Counted from the first letter of the stretch, positions 35,508 to 48,023 are shown. The stretch: 64,000 bases of DNA from Gigaspora margarita (GCA_009809945.1 WTPW01000371.1:62001-126000), one strand, 5' to 3'. The notes: generated by a model not told the origin, from the letters alone. Numbers and translations: made by a program.

Positions 35508-35881
35508 GTAGCTCACCCACAAAAAATTTCCGGTCACGTGACTTATCGTGGTGCAAACCAATTGAATTTTAGGATCAGGTGTAACGTAAAAATCACGCTT
35601 TTTATGATTTTTCATAAAAAATCGCTAATGGCTCCAAAGTTTGCCTATGAAATCGTCTACTGCGCATTAACAAAAAAAATTCCTTGCAAAATTTTGGTAT
35701 AAACAGCACTCTAACCAAGCGACTAACCCAAACCCTAACTACTCTATTTATTACTTTAATTCTTTCGCTTTATTCGTTTGTTTTAATTGTTTTGATTTTC
35801 ACGTTACACCTGATCTCAAAATTTGGTTGGTTTGTGCCACAAAAAATCACGTGACCAGAAAATTTTTTGTGGGTGAGCTAC
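35508..35881. mobile_element. Inverted-repeat element with GTAGCTCACCCAC termini
   Basis: Arms of about 110 bp: GTAGCTCACCCACAAAAAAT, GGTCACGTGA and GATCAGGTGTAACGTAAAAA, inverted at the right. Flanks CCGACAAC and CCGACACC suggest an 8-9 bp duplication with one difference. The interior (35640-35790) contains AACAAAAAAAATTCCTTGCA, also found inside the hAT-like element 26607-27911. Confidence 0.8.
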
Positions 35882-35999
35882 CGACACCAATCCGTACCAC
35901 CACCCGTACCACTTTTCTTACAGGGTAGATTTCAACGACAGCGCTAACCATAAAGTAAGCCAACCCTAAATGGTTGTCGGCGAAATTGGGTTATGCAGC

Positions 36000-38082
36000 G
36001 ATTAACGTATGTTTGTACACGTGAGCATTGATTCTCAAAATCCTCAAAATTTAGCGTGACCAGTACTACGTGATCTTTCATGCGTATAACGAGCAAAATA
36101 AAATGCCGGAATCATAATAATTTACGGAACTATAATAAATGATATTAAAAATGATAATCACTGATCGTCAAAGATTCGAGCGAAAAATTTTTTGCACAAT
36201 GATCGCTAAAGATGTAAATTTTGAGCATCGGAATGGAATCTCAGTGAATTTAGAATCAATTTTTATTCTAAATATGTTTTAAGTTGAATGAAATTTTGAA
36301 GCCACTCAAACCACTAAAGGATTCGAGATTCTGGATCCACTAGGAGCATAAAATTATAAACGGTTAAATTCTTGTATAAGTAGTATTATTTATATGATAT
36401 CTTATCCTAGAACTAAAGACGAAAACCTATTAATTATTTATTGTCATTATCTTTAAATTTGTAAAAAGCGTGACGTTTCTTTATAATTGAGCGGTTGGTT
36501 TTTGCTACATTTTAAATCGCACCAACTTATAATATCAGATATTGATTGTTTAGTCTTAAATTTTAACTAAATAACGTTTCAGAGATCTTTTGCCAAAGCA
36601 TGATTACATTATATACAAGTCGAAAAGCACTGAACAAATGCGTATTGGAATAATCCGTCCTGATGTTCCAGAGATGAATTTTATTTGAAGAATCAGTTTA
36701 CTTTAGTTGTGATTTATGCATCATTAAAACTGAAATGGGACCCGGAAATACAGTAGCAATTAATATTGCATTACGCAATATGTTCTGCCTGACACTTGTT
36801 AATGTAGAATCGCACTCACGATTCCCATGATTCTCATCGCACCCCTTATTGAGTTAAAATTACTATATGTGGAAGGTCACTACAATTCATACTTACCTCC
36901 TATAATCTTGATTATGTGGTATCTGTTCACACGGCTGGCCCATTACTACCTTTTCGATTTATAAAGTATGTAATTGCTACAGAAACCAATTGTCCAGAGT
37001 CGTCAAGGGAAACCCTGCAATAATTTGGTTTTAAAATTGCATGTTTTCCCTTAGTGACACTCATATAACAAACATTTCTAACAAATATGCTCACATAAAT
37101 TAAAGTTCTTAAGTTACAAAATTTTTTGACTAGAATATATTTGCCATATTTATTTGGTACGAAATTTTTTAAAAACTATTTAATGACACAGTAAATTGTT
37201 CAATAAACCATTTTATATACCGTATAATCGACTTTAAATGATCGGTACGAGTTGACTAAAGTCATGCAGATTTGTGAATGATGCATATCTATATCTATAT
37301 CCCATCCCATCTTGTCTCATCTCAATATTATAAAATAATGCCCATATGCAAATGTCCCCCTATGAAAATTTATAAAAAAAATCTCTTGAATTGTTCAGTA
37401 AATCTGAAATTATCATTTTTTTTGTTCGTAAAATTGACTCTATTCCGAACATTTTAAAGCATTTTATCGGATATATATGTTTTGATACGTTTTTAATACG
37501 TTTTTTATACGATAATTTGTTAATCAAAACTTTGCTATTTTTTACATACGTACAAGCATCGTAATGAAAACAGTACAAACATAAACCCCTGTTCGAAAAA
37601 TCGACATCATTCCGAACAATTTTAGAACAAATATTTTTTTTATAGGGACAATGTTTTACAGAATTTTATTATAAATGAATTATACAGAATATATATTTAA
37701 TATAATTCTGTAGAATTCACCGCAAATTCCATATTTCATATGCGAGATATGCCCTGGGAAATAATATGGAATTTACAATGAAATGTCTTAATTCCTTATG
37801 CATATTCTGTATATAAAATACGGAATTTGCGACGAATTCCGTATGTAGTACGAAATTATACTAAATTCCGTAAAACTTTTTTCATAGGAGCAGTTCAAAT
37901 TCACGATTCGTCTATCCCAAAATACTTGATTGGCTAAAAAAAAAAAACTTTAGACTACAAAAAAATCTCAAATTGAGATAATTCAATTTTACTGAAATTT
38001 ATTGTAACATTATTATTGATCATTTACATGTAATGTCATAAAACATTCAAGTTATGGTACACAATTTTTTTTCGTGATTACT
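36000..38082. other. Stretch with no recognised gene
   Basis: AT-rich with short ORFs only. Visible structure is limited to a loose direct repeat (ATTCCGAACATTTTA near 37441 and ATTCCGAACAATTTTA near 37610) and repeated AATTCCGTA-type strings at 37690-37880. Confidence 0.4.
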
Positions 38083-38212
38083 CATTTTCCCGATGGTCAC
38101 TTCACTAACTAATTTCACATAGGGTTAGGGCTAGTATTTTTACTGGTGGGAATTTATATTATTGGTAAATTATCACCTTGAGTGATGTCAGGTAAATGAC
38201 CATCGTGAAAAT
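38083..38212. mobile_element. Short MITE related to the TTTCACCGACA family
   Basis: CATTTTCCCGATGGTCACTT pairs with the inverse of AATGACCATCGTGAAAAT. The centre has TAGGGTTAGGGCTAG, like the centre of 13541-13843. Only 130 bp. Confidence 0.5.
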
Positions 38213-38386
38213 TAGACGTAACTCAATTTTTTTACTGGAGTTTGTACCTACTTAAGAACCACCTAGATAACCATTGGATTTATTAACCGGATCATGACCA
38301 TTACAAACTGGATAATCTGAATTAAATATCTGTATAAAAATATAGTGTAATGTAAAAAAAATATTAACATTAATCTGTTTACATTA

Positions 38387-38723
38387 CAATGCGGGACACC
38401 ATAAACCAACACCTTTTCATATGAATTATACAAAAATTGATATAACTTAAAAATAAAAAAATTTTAATAAATTTTTTTAACCAAATTGTAGCTTTAAGTC
38501 TAAGCTACAATTTGGTTAGAGAAGTTTTTTGTTTTATTTTAATTTTAGAAGTTAAATCGATTTAAAGTTACTAAGAAACTGAAAATTTGGCGTATAATAT
38601 ATAAAAAAAAAGAAACTCATATGTGATTTTGACCAATCATAATTGATTATTATATTAGCCAATCAGAATCGAGTATTTTTTTAAAATTTGCGCAGGGGTG
38701 CTGGTTTATGCTGTCCCGCACTG
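38387..38723. mobile_element. Tc1/mariner-like MITE, 337 bp
   Basis: Left end TA then CAATGCGGGACACCATAAAC; right end is the inverse of CAGTGCGGGACAGCATAAAC. The centre is a perfect stem-loop of ACCAAATTGTAGCTT and its inverse. Flanking inverted GCCAATCA/ATTGGTCA motifs are inside. The same terminus starts at 63770. Tc1/mariner assignment rests on the CAGTGCGGGA terminus and the left TA. Confidence 0.7.
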
Positions 38724-38999
38724 TTGCGATCATAAATAATGCAACAAAACAAAAAATTTAGTTAGCTTGTATTATCTTACGCAATTCTAGGCGTATTGTT
38801 GAATTTTTTTTGTTTATTTTATTCAAGAATTGTAACATTTTCATCAATAATAAATTTTAAAAAATTTAATTAACAAAATTTTTCACGTGCATGAGCTTTA
38901 TTTCAATTGACGTGTTGCATTGTTTTGCTCGTTTTTACAGCATCTTGACTTCAAAACAAAAAATAGTTTTTTTTTTTATTCAATAATTTTCAGCCTTCA

Positions 39000-39620
39000 C
39001 TATTTGGTGTAACCATCCCGCGCTCTAATTACAACGCAGATTTGTTCTGGCATTGAACGAACCAGCCTTGTGCAGGTTTCAATGTCGACTGCCTGCCAGC
39101 TGCCTTAACTTTTCCCCAGAGATTTGTCTCACTTGTAATTTGTTCAGGAAGATATCCCACAAGTTTTTGATTAGGTTAATATCAGGTGATTGGGGTCAGT
39201 TAAAAAACTTGATCTTATTTCTTTAAACTAATCTTCTGTTAAAGATCGCTGTATGACAAGGTGTCTCATCTTGTTGGAAAATAATTTCCCTAACATCAAA
39301 TCCCTGATAGGACCCCGAGCTATTGATAAATAGGTCAGAGGAAACCAAAAAAGAAAATTTTGGTAGAAAATCACCAAACATTGCATTTTTAAATAGTAAA
39401 TTTTGCAAATTTTGGTCAAAAATAAGCATTCTTGAGCCAAATTTTGTATAAAAATGAGCAAACTAGTCACTGACCTATCTATATATAGCTCGGGGTCCTT
39501 CCCTGATCCCTGATAAGTACACATAAATCTTCACAAAGTATTGGCTGATACTATTTACTATCCATAGTGCCATTGATCTTTTAATAATAAACTACACTAT
39601 TTATAACCTAAACTAGAAAA
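39000..39620 (-). pseudogene. Tc1/mariner transposase remnant
   Basis: Minus-strand pieces show the catalytic region of a Tc1-type DDE/D transposase: GTMDSK, then FQQDETPCHTA (second Asp region), then WPQSPDINLIKNLWD (third catalytic position region), then VIRARDGYTK at the C-terminus with a stop at 39002-39000. Frames shift between blocks and stops interrupt, so it is dead. A 191-bp MITE with an 8-bp TSD splits it (39309-39499); the first third of the gene is not recognisable. An open frame at 39429-39223 is a chimera of MITE and transposase. Confidence 0.85.
39309..39499. mobile_element. hAT-like MITE inserted in the Tc1 remnant
   Basis: TCCCTGAT flanks both sides exactly (39301-39308 and 39500-39507). 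TIRs AGGACCCCGAGCTAT and AATAGGTCAG, inverted at the right. The centre is AT-rich. The insertion post-dates the transposase gene. Confidence 0.9.
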
Positions 39621-39663
39621 CGGATACTGTTAGTGTCTGAAGCCAAAAATAACAATTAATAAA

Positions 39664-41545
39664 TACAAGTTTACTTGGTGCATTAAGTTAGTAAAATTTT
39701 GTGAATTATAAGAGTTTATAGAATTTTATTAATAAAATTTTATAGGATCTTATAATTCACAAATTTTTATTAATTAATTCTAACTTTATGCACTAAGTAG
39801 AACCCAAACAATACTAATTGAGGTCATATTTGAAAAATATAACAGAAATTAAAATTTTGCAAAATTAGAAAATTTGATTGGCTAAAAATTTTTTTATTTA
39901 ATTAAATTGCAGAAAAACCACTAATGGCTCAAATATAATCTCTATTAGTATTGTTTAGGGTCCTTACTAAATAACTTGTTTAGCATTTATAATACATCAA
40001 ATTATCAGAATTATTTTTATTTTACTTAAAATTTAGTAAATAAATGCATAATTTTGAATTTTTGATCAAAAAGTCAAATTTAAGCATTTTTTCTCCAAAT
40101 TTTAAGTAAAATAAAACAATATTGTCCATTTAATGTATTTATAGGTTCTGAATAAGTTTATTTAGTGCATTAAGTTAGAATTAATTAGTAAAATATTGTG
40201 AATCATAAGATTTTATAGAATTTTATTAATAAAATTCTATAAAATCTTATGATTCACAACATTTTACTAATTAATTCTAACTTAATGCACTAAATAAACT
40301 TGTTTAGAACCTAAAAATGCATTAATCCAGCAGAATTATTTTATTTTACTTGAAATTTAAAGAATAAATGCATGATTTTGGATTTTTGATCAAAAAAGTC
40401 AAATTTAAGCATATTTTCTCCAAATTTCAAGTAAAATAAAAACAAATTTACTAATTTAATGTATTTTAGGACCTGAACAAGTTTAATTAGTAAATAACGT
40501 TAGAATTAATTAGTAAAATTTTGTGAATCATAAGATTTTATAGAATTTTATTAATAAAATTCTATAAAATCTTATAATTCACAATATTTTACTAATTAAT
40601 TCTAACTTTATGCACTAAGTAGAACCTAAAAATACATTAAATTGATAAAATTGTTTTTATTTTACTTGAAATTTGGAGAAAAGATGCATAGTTTTGGATT
40701 TTTGATCAAAAAAGTCAAATCTAAGCATCTTTTCTCCAAATTTCAAGTAAAATAAGAACAATTCTGCTGATTTAATATATTTTTAGGTCCTGAACAAGTT
40801 TACTTAGTGAATAAAGTTAGAATTAATTAGTAAAATTTTGTGAATCATATGATTTTATAGAATTTTATTAATAAATTCTATAAAATCTTAATAATTCACA
40901 ATTTTTATTAATTAATTCTAGCTTTATGCACTAAGTAAACTTGTTCAAAACCTAAAAATACATTAAATTAGTATGTTGTTTTTATTTTACTTGAAATTTG
41001 GAGAAAAGATGCTTAAATTTGCTTTTTTGATCAAAATCCAAAATTATGCATCTATTCTCTAAATTTCAAGTAAAATAAAAATAATTCTGCCAGATTAATG
41101 TATTTTTAGGTTCTGAACAAGTTTACTTAGTGCATAAAATAAGAATTGATTAGTAAAATTTTATAAATCATAAGATTTTATATAATTTTATTAATAAAAT
41201 TCTATAAAATCTTATGATTTACAAGATTTCACTAAATAAATCTAACTTAATGCATTAAATAAACTTGTTCAAAACCTAAAAATACATTAAATTGGCAGAA
41301 TTGTTTTTATTTTACTTGAAATTTGGAGAAAATATGCTTAAATTTGACTTTTTTGATCAAAAATCCAAAATTATGCATCTATTCTCTAAATTTCAAGTAA
41401 AATAAAAATAATTCTGCTGATTTGATGTATTTCTAGGTGCAAAACAAGTTTACTTAGTGCACAAAGTTAGAATTAATTAATAAAAATTTGTGAATTATAA
41501 GATTTTATTAATTAATTCTAGCTTCATGCACTAAGTAAACTTGTA
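39664..41545. repeat. Palindromic satellite-like array 1
   Basis: Six copies of palindrome A (about 150 bp; GAACAAGTTTACTTAGTGCA outward, centre ATTTTATTAATAAAATTC) at about 39668, 40155, 40477, 40795, 41117 and 41446. Between them lies palindrome B (about 110 bp; TTTTACTTGAAATTTGGAGA outward, centre TTTTTGATCAAAAA). Unit length is about 320 bp, except for the first interval, lengthened by a 166-bp insertion. No coding content. The same unit forms array 2 at 43980-45130. Confidence 0.9.
39800..39965. mobile_element. MITE inserted in palindromic array 1
   Basis: Flanks ACTAAGTA (39792-39799) and ACTAAATA (39966-39973) form an 8-bp TSD with one mismatch. TIRs GAACCCAAACAATACTAAT and, inverted at the right, GGACCCTAAACAATACTAAT. 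Removing it restores the array's CACTAAGTAAACTTGTT string. Confidence 0.85.
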
Positions 41546-41573
41546 AAAGACAACTTTGATGCATTGTTAACAA

Positions 41574-41857
41574 ATTTTTTATTAAGTAAATCGATCTTCA
41601 TTAATAAGGCAATTTTATTCATCATTATAAGTTCTACTTACCTCTAAATTTTTATAGAAATCGGATGATTTTTTATTAGTTGATTTTTATAAAATACGTT
41701 TTTGTACCAAAAGAATTTATTATGACGCCAGTAAGCTTTTTACAAATGTCCATTAATAAAAAATTATCTGATTTTTATGAAAATTTAGATTTAGGTAGAG
41801 TTTATTATGGCGAACAAAATTGTCTTATTAATGAAGGTCGATTTACTTAATAAAAAA
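41574..41857. repeat. 284-bp palindrome next to array 1
   Basis: Left arm TTTTTTATTAAGTAAATCGA then TCTTCATTAATAAG; right arm is the inverse. Centre about 41716. Inner arms hold ATCGGATGATTTTTTATTAG paired with TAATAAAAAATTATCTGAT. Probably a separate foldback element. Confidence 0.75.
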
Positions 41858-42240
41858 GCCAATATTATCATACTACGATTAGGTTTTATTAAAACTTAAA
41901 ATTTAAAATTTTTATTTTTTTGTTGTATTAGCACTTGACGCGTTTATTGGCTAATTACACGGCATGACAGATATCATCACGTGACGTGACGGATTTCTAA
42001 TGTCTAACAATATAGTGTCCTCAGCTATGCTTTGGACAATTAAACAATTATTAGTATCCTTATATACTTTAATTGTAGCTCTTTTATAATTGAAATTGCC
42101 TTAAATCTTTTTGTTAAGTTTTGTAAAAATGTCCTTCTGACTTAGATAAATCACAGTAACTTGTAAAGTTATACAAAGTGTTCACTATCTATTGTTGCTC
42201 TAGTTACCTACTAGCTTAAAAATGTGAATATAGGATAAAA

Positions 42241-42499
42241 ATATATGGGGTGAGTCAGTAGAAAAGAGACAAATCATTTTTAGTAAAATTTTTTTAATTT
42301 TTAAATTTAAATATCTTAACAACTATTTAATCAAATTGGCTAAAAATTTTTTTATTTTAATATTGAAATTATATAGGATTAAAATAAAAAAAAATTTATT
42401 AAATTTATTAAGTTAGTTGTTAAGATATTTAAGTTTAAAGTCAAGAAAACTTTTATTTGGAAAAAATTTGTCCCTTTTCTACTGACTCACCCCATATAT
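42241..42499. mobile_element. MITE, intact member of the AGTAGAAAAGGGACAAAT family
   Basis: ATATATGGGGTGAGTCAGTA at the left and its exact inverse at the right. Arms extend through TAGAAAAGAGACAAATC and over 100 bp of AT-rich sequence. It is the undisturbed counterpart of 16337-16812. Confidence 0.9.
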
Positions 42500-42573
42500 T
42501 GTTTATTTATTTTTATATAATATTTTGAAATATTGCAAAATATTGCAAAATATTGAAAAAATATTATACAATA

Positions 42574-43399
42574 TAGAGGTTAGAACTGAATTGTTGTACC
42601 TGAATTTAAAACTGGTTCAACTAATTTGAATATTTTATATTTGGATTTAATAAAACTGGATTTATCAAATTTAATAAAACTAAATAAAACTAAAAAATCG
42701 AATTTAATAAAACCAGATTTATCAAATTTAATAAAACAGAAAATTTGAATACAGTACCAGAAATGTAGCCATGCATAGTGTATGGTTTACTGCTATCTAA
42801 AATGGCGAGTTCACAAATCTTGCATTTAATTTGCTGGTATAGTATACTAATACTGTGGTATTTGTATTACCCTAAGGTATGCAATATTATATGATAGAAT
42901 GAGAATATATAAACTATTCTCTATTACTATTAACAGATTGCCTTAAGATTTAAAATGCATTTATTGCAATTTATTTAGATACATGAATTCGATTTGGCCA
43001 AAGTTTATACAGACATTTAACGATGATAATAACTAACTATATTATAGCAAAATTAGTGTCTAGCAATTTTATTTAGTGTGTAGGTTGTTGGATTATTAGC
43101 AAAATTTATCAATTTAGATCCTTTCCATCCCAGATCTGCTAAATTTTGGTTGCACAACCAATCTATTCCAATTTGCAATGCATCAAACTACTCTAAGTAC
43201 AGACATTTGGACATTCTAACTAAAGTTTATTACAATCATGAAAACTAGTTTTTTTAATTGGGATAATTTAGTTTTATGAGTTTATTAAAATTGCAAAACT
43301 GAATTACACAGGTTTATTTAAATTTGGGTTAAAACCAGTTTAAGTTGAAGTTAAAAAGTTAAATCTGAATTGTAAAAATAAAACTGGTTCCAATCTCTA
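42574..43399. mobile_element. hAT-like non-autonomous element, 826 bp
   Basis: Left TAGAGGTTAGAAC, right the inverse of TAGAGATTGGAACCAG. Flanking octamers ATACAATA and ACATAATA agree at six of eight positions. Subterminal AAAACTGGTT and AATAAAACT motifs recur. Same terminal type as 14743-16315 and 62935-63074. Confidence 0.6.
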
Positions 43400-43627
43400 A
43401 CATAATATTGCAAATTTATATATAATATTTACCTTCTACAACCCTTTGCAATCCCTTTTAGGCCTGAAATAAGATAATTAAGTAGAGGTTTGCATTTTTA
43501 TTTGGCCTTTTTTGCAATATTTTGAAAGATTTTTTTTCAAAATATTTTATATTTATTACAATTCTTTCAAAAGATTTTGGCATGCAATTTTTTTCAAAAG
43601 ATTTTATATATTTTTTTTGCTGATATA

Positions 43628-45355
43628 TAGTTATCCTCCTATATAATCACCTCCATATAATCACAACCTCTATATAATCACACAATTTTATACAGTTGTT
43701 TTTTTTAATAATAAAAATACCTTTATATAATCACATTAATAGTAGAGTCACTATCACATTTTATAAAAAATTTTTTAAATGAATTTATTAAGAAAAATAC
43801 TTCTTTAAAATTACATTTTTATTGATTATAGCGCTCCTACATACTGGACCTGAACCAGACTTTAGTCAAGTCTAAGTTTGAGACTTTTATATTCAGACTT
43901 TTTAGTCAAGTCTGAGTTTGGTTCAGGTCTGGTCCAAAGCCTGTAAACTAGTCTGAGTCCAAATATATTTATATATATTTTTTGGTGCTGAACAAGTTTA
44001 CTTAGTGTATAGTTAGAATTAATTAGAAAAATTTGTGAATCACAAGATTTATAGAATTTTATTAATAAAATTCTATAAAATCTTATAATTCACAATTTTT
44101 ATTAAGTAATTCTAACTTTATGCACTAAGTAAACTTGTTTAGCACTTAAAAATACACCAAATTGGTAGAAATATTTTTATTTTACTTGAAATTTAGAGTG
44201 TAGATGCATAAATTTGGATTTTTGATCAAAAAAGCCAAATTTAAGTATCTTTTTTCCAAATCTCAAGTAAAATAAAAAATATTTTGTCAACCTAATATAT
44301 TTTTAGGGGCTGAACAAGTTTACTTAGTGTATAAATTAGAATTAATGAGTAAAATCTTGTTAATCATAAGATTTTAGAAAATTTTATTAGTAGAATTCTA
44401 TGAAATCTTATTATTCACAATATTTCACTAATTAATTCTATTATTATGCACTAAATAAACTTGTTCAGCATCTAAAATACATAAGATCAGCAGAATTATT
44501 TTTATTTTACTTGGAATTTTGAGAATGAATGCATAATTTTGGATTATTGATCCAAAAAGTCAAATTTATGCATCTATTCTCCAAATTTCAAGTAAAATAA
44601 AAACAATACTGCCAATCTAATGTATTTAATGTGTTGAGCAAGTTTACTTAGTGCATAATATTAGAGTTAATTAGTAAAATTTTATGAATTATAAGATTTT
44701 ATAGAATTTTATTAATAAAATTCTATAAAATCTTATGATTTACTAAATTTTACTAATTAATTCTAACATGATGCACTAAGTAAACTTGTTTAGCACCTGA
44801 AAATACATTAGATTAGCAAAATATTTTTTATTTTACTTGAAATTTGGAAAAAAGATGCATAAATTTGACTTTTTTTAATCAAAAATTCAAAATTATACTT
44901 CTATTCTCTAAATTTCAAGTAAAATAAAATAAATTCTTTTGATTTAACGTATTTTTAGGTGCTAAACAAGTTTACTTAGGGCATAAAGTTCGAATTACTT
45001 AATAAAAATTTGTGAATTATAAGATTTTATAGAATTTTATTAATAAAATTCTATAAAATCTTATAATTCACAAAATTTTACCAATTAATTCTAACTAAAT
45101 GCACTAAGTAAACTTGCTCAGCACCAAAAAATACATATAAATATATTTGGATTCAGACCAGGTTGCAGACTTTGGACTAGACCTAGGAATACTATTAAAA
45201 TTAAATATAAATTTTTTTATTTACTTCTTTAAAATCATATTATATATTTTATTCTATGGCATGTGATTATATAGAAGTAATTCTATTTAGTTATACCTCT
45301 ATATAATCACCAAAAAAACTCAGATGAAGCAGGTGATTATATGGGAGGATGACTG
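43628..45355. mobile_element. Pogo/Tigger-like element enclosing palindromic array 2
   Basis: Termini TAGTTATCCTCCTATATAAT and the inverse of CAGTCATCCTCCCATATAAT, each flanked by TA (43626-43627 and 45356-45357). Inside these is a second inverted pair (GTCTGAGTCCAAATATATTT at about 43950 and its inverse at about 45150). Inside that are four copies of palindrome A (about 43990, 44310, 44638 and 44966) and the palindrome B units, as in array 1. So a satellite-like array is carried between transposon ends. No transposase. Confidence 0.85.
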
Positions 45356-46581
45356 TAATCTTCTTCAAGTTTTGAATTGTATAAAGCAAAAAAATTGAGT
45401 AGAAGTTAAATTCTTTTGAGTTGAAAAATTGTTATCATATATTAAATTAACAAGAACAGATCAAGTAGATTTGTTTGGGGAACTTTCAGAACAGTTTTTT
45501 GAACAATTCTTTTAGGATTATTTAGTCAAAATCTCCTTGTAGTCAAAAGGTCAAAAGTACAATAATGGGTATGTGTAATTTAAATTGCTACTCTAAAAAA
45601 GCCTTATATTTAACAAATTATTATAAGATTATACTTGTGTAAGTAACTGCATAATGATTTCTATTTTATGCTCTCTTAGAACAGGATGTTTAGCTTTTGT
45701 TTAATATTCATTATTTGTTAATATAATAAATTTTATTTTATTTTATTTTTTTTAATTTATAGAGAGCATTTGTGCACTCATGATATATTTATTAAGATTA
45801 ACAATTACAAATATTGTAAGAGTTATTACATTTTTGCATATCAAAGAGGCTATAATTAGCCATATATACAACTTTAGTCATTGTCTATTTAAAGGTTCCA
45901 TCCAGTATTAAAGATTTAATGTTTCTAGTGTTTTCAGGAACATTTAAAAAGTTTTAGAAACACTAAATTTAGAATTTATGTTCCCTATTAGGAACAAAGT
46001 AGGAACATAAAAGTTATAATTTGTGTTCCTATGGTTATAGTTTTTTTGGCATGGCATACCTTTTTTTTTTTTTTGTCTTTAAATTTTTTTAATTATGCAT
46101 AAATAATTTATATCTTTATTAATACAAAGCACAGTATATATACTTTTTTAGCTATGGGATCTGATTGTAATTTTGATTTTCATTATAGAAACATTAAAAC
46201 TTTTTTGGGAACATAAATTTAATATTTTATGTTTCTGAAGAACAAAAAAAAATTTTTCAAAACTTTTTCACTGGTTCCATTCACAGGTTACCTACTAATT
46301 GCCATACCTGGAACCCACTTGTAAGTTCTCTATTTAAAGTCTCTTCTGTTTTTCAATATTTTTTCTGTAATATTAGACTAATTTGAAATCAATATAACAA
46401 ATTTTATAATTTGTAACTAAACTATTTTTAAATAATTTTCACAAAAAATTTACCTTATTCTATAGATCTGAGTAAAATTTATAGAGATCATTTATATAGC
46501 ATAGTACTTAGGTTTAACCAATACCCAATACTCATGCATTTTATTGCAGGACTAAACATCATATTAAAATTTAATTGTTTT
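45356..46581. other. AT-rich stretch with no recognised gene
   Basis: At 45900-46280 several GGAACATAAA/TTTATGTTCC strings occur in both orientations and may be a decayed inverted-repeat element; boundaries cannot be set. Confidence 0.35.
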
Positions 46582-47697
46582 TTATATAAGATAGATATGG
46601 GTATTATGGCACACTACTGATATCTTATAATCTACTGATCAGAATTCTATGATTTTAGTACCAATTGATTTATCTCAGTGAGACAAATTGATTGGTACCA
46701 AAATCGTAGAATTTTGACTGATGGATCATAAGATATTACCATTAAAGTAATATTTAAAGTAGATATAGGTATTATGGTGATAGAAGTATTGCAGTGTACA
46801 GCAATATCTTGTGAACCATTGATTATAATCATGTAATTTTGGCACCATTTGACTTGTCTCATCAAAATGAAACAAATAGTACCAAAATTATGTGATTCTG
46901 ATTGATACTTCTCAAGATATCATAATTTAACCAAAATAAGCTGCACAAAACAAAATTTAATATTAACATAAAATAATGAATAACTCTTGGTAGAACATTC
47001 TGTTTTCGATACTTTTACCACTCAAATGTTTGCCTTGAAGAGGCAATTCCAACAAGCCCAAACTTGCTAAAATCCAATCATGGGATCATGGAATTGTTAA
47101 GGTTTTATTATTGTTTTGATGAAAATATATAAGATATAATTAAATTTCATTAAAAACAATACAAAAACCATAGCAATCCCATGATTGAATTTTAGTGAGC
47201 TTGGACTTGTTGGAATCGCATCTTCAAGGCAGACATTTTGGTGGTAAAATTATCAAAAAAGGACTGTTCTACCAAGAGTTATACATTATTTTATGTTAAT
47301 TTAAAATTTGATTTGCATAGCTTATTTTGGTTAAATTCTGATATATTGAAAAGTATCAGCCAAAATCACATGATTGTAGTACATTCAATTCGTCTCAATG
47401 AGATGAATCAAATAGTATCAAAATCATTCGATTCTGATCAATAGATCTCAATAGATCATGAAAATAGCATGTGCACCATAATTGGTACTTGCATTATAAT
47501 TTATTATTTTACTTTGTATTTTTTAATTAATGATATCTTATGATCTAGTGATTAGGATTGAATGATTTTTTTACCATTCGATTCGCCTTGATGTGATGAA
47601 TCCAATGGTACCAAAAATCATTCAATTCTGATTGATACATCATGTATTATTAGTCAAAAACTTAACTGTACCATAATACCAATATCCACCTTATATA
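46582..47697. mobile_element. Foldback element with four internal palindromes
   Basis: Outer arms TATAAGATAGATATGGGTAT and ATACCAATATCCACCTTATA. The whole 1.1 kb reads as an imperfect palindrome centred near 47140. Within each half are two smaller palindromes of about 120 bp (46618-46738, 46796-46920, 47325-47460, 47528-47650), each of the form GATATCTTATAATC, GGTACCAAAATC and GAGACAAAT with inverses. Short ORFs on both strands are by-products. Confidence 0.8.
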
Positions 47698-47819
47698 TTT
47701 CTTTTTATAAATTCCAAGTATCTGTGTTACCAGGGAATAGCTACCTTGAAACATATCTTAAAAATTGGCAAGAGCCTTATATTGTCCTATATAGTACAAA
47801 ATTTATAACTATAAATAAA

Positions 47820-47931
47820 GAGAAGCTAATAAATATTCCTGCAAATGCTTTCAAAATTGATAAATATAAATTAGTGAGAAGCTAGTAAATATTTCTGCAA
47901 ATGCTTTCAACTTGATAAATATAAATTAGTA
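47820..47931. repeat. 56-bp tandem duplication
   Basis: GAGAAGCTAATAAATATTCC at 47820 and GAGAAGCTAGTAAATATTTC at 47876; two units nearly identical. Confidence 0.85.
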
Positions 47932-48023
47932 AAATCTAGAAATGCCAAGTAAAATGTTTTATTTTTACTCTTTATTTATCTACTTTCTACTTCTAATATT
48001 TCTCTAGATATTTAAATCTACTG

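Noticed and set aside
39228..39524. 98-codon and 68-codon minus-strand ORFs as independent genes
   Set aside because: They are chimeras of the MITE 39309-39499 and the Tc1 transposase remnant.
39664..41545. CRISPR-like array
   Set aside because: Units are about 320 bp and palindromic throughout, with no short repeat and unique spacers; the genome is eukaryotic.
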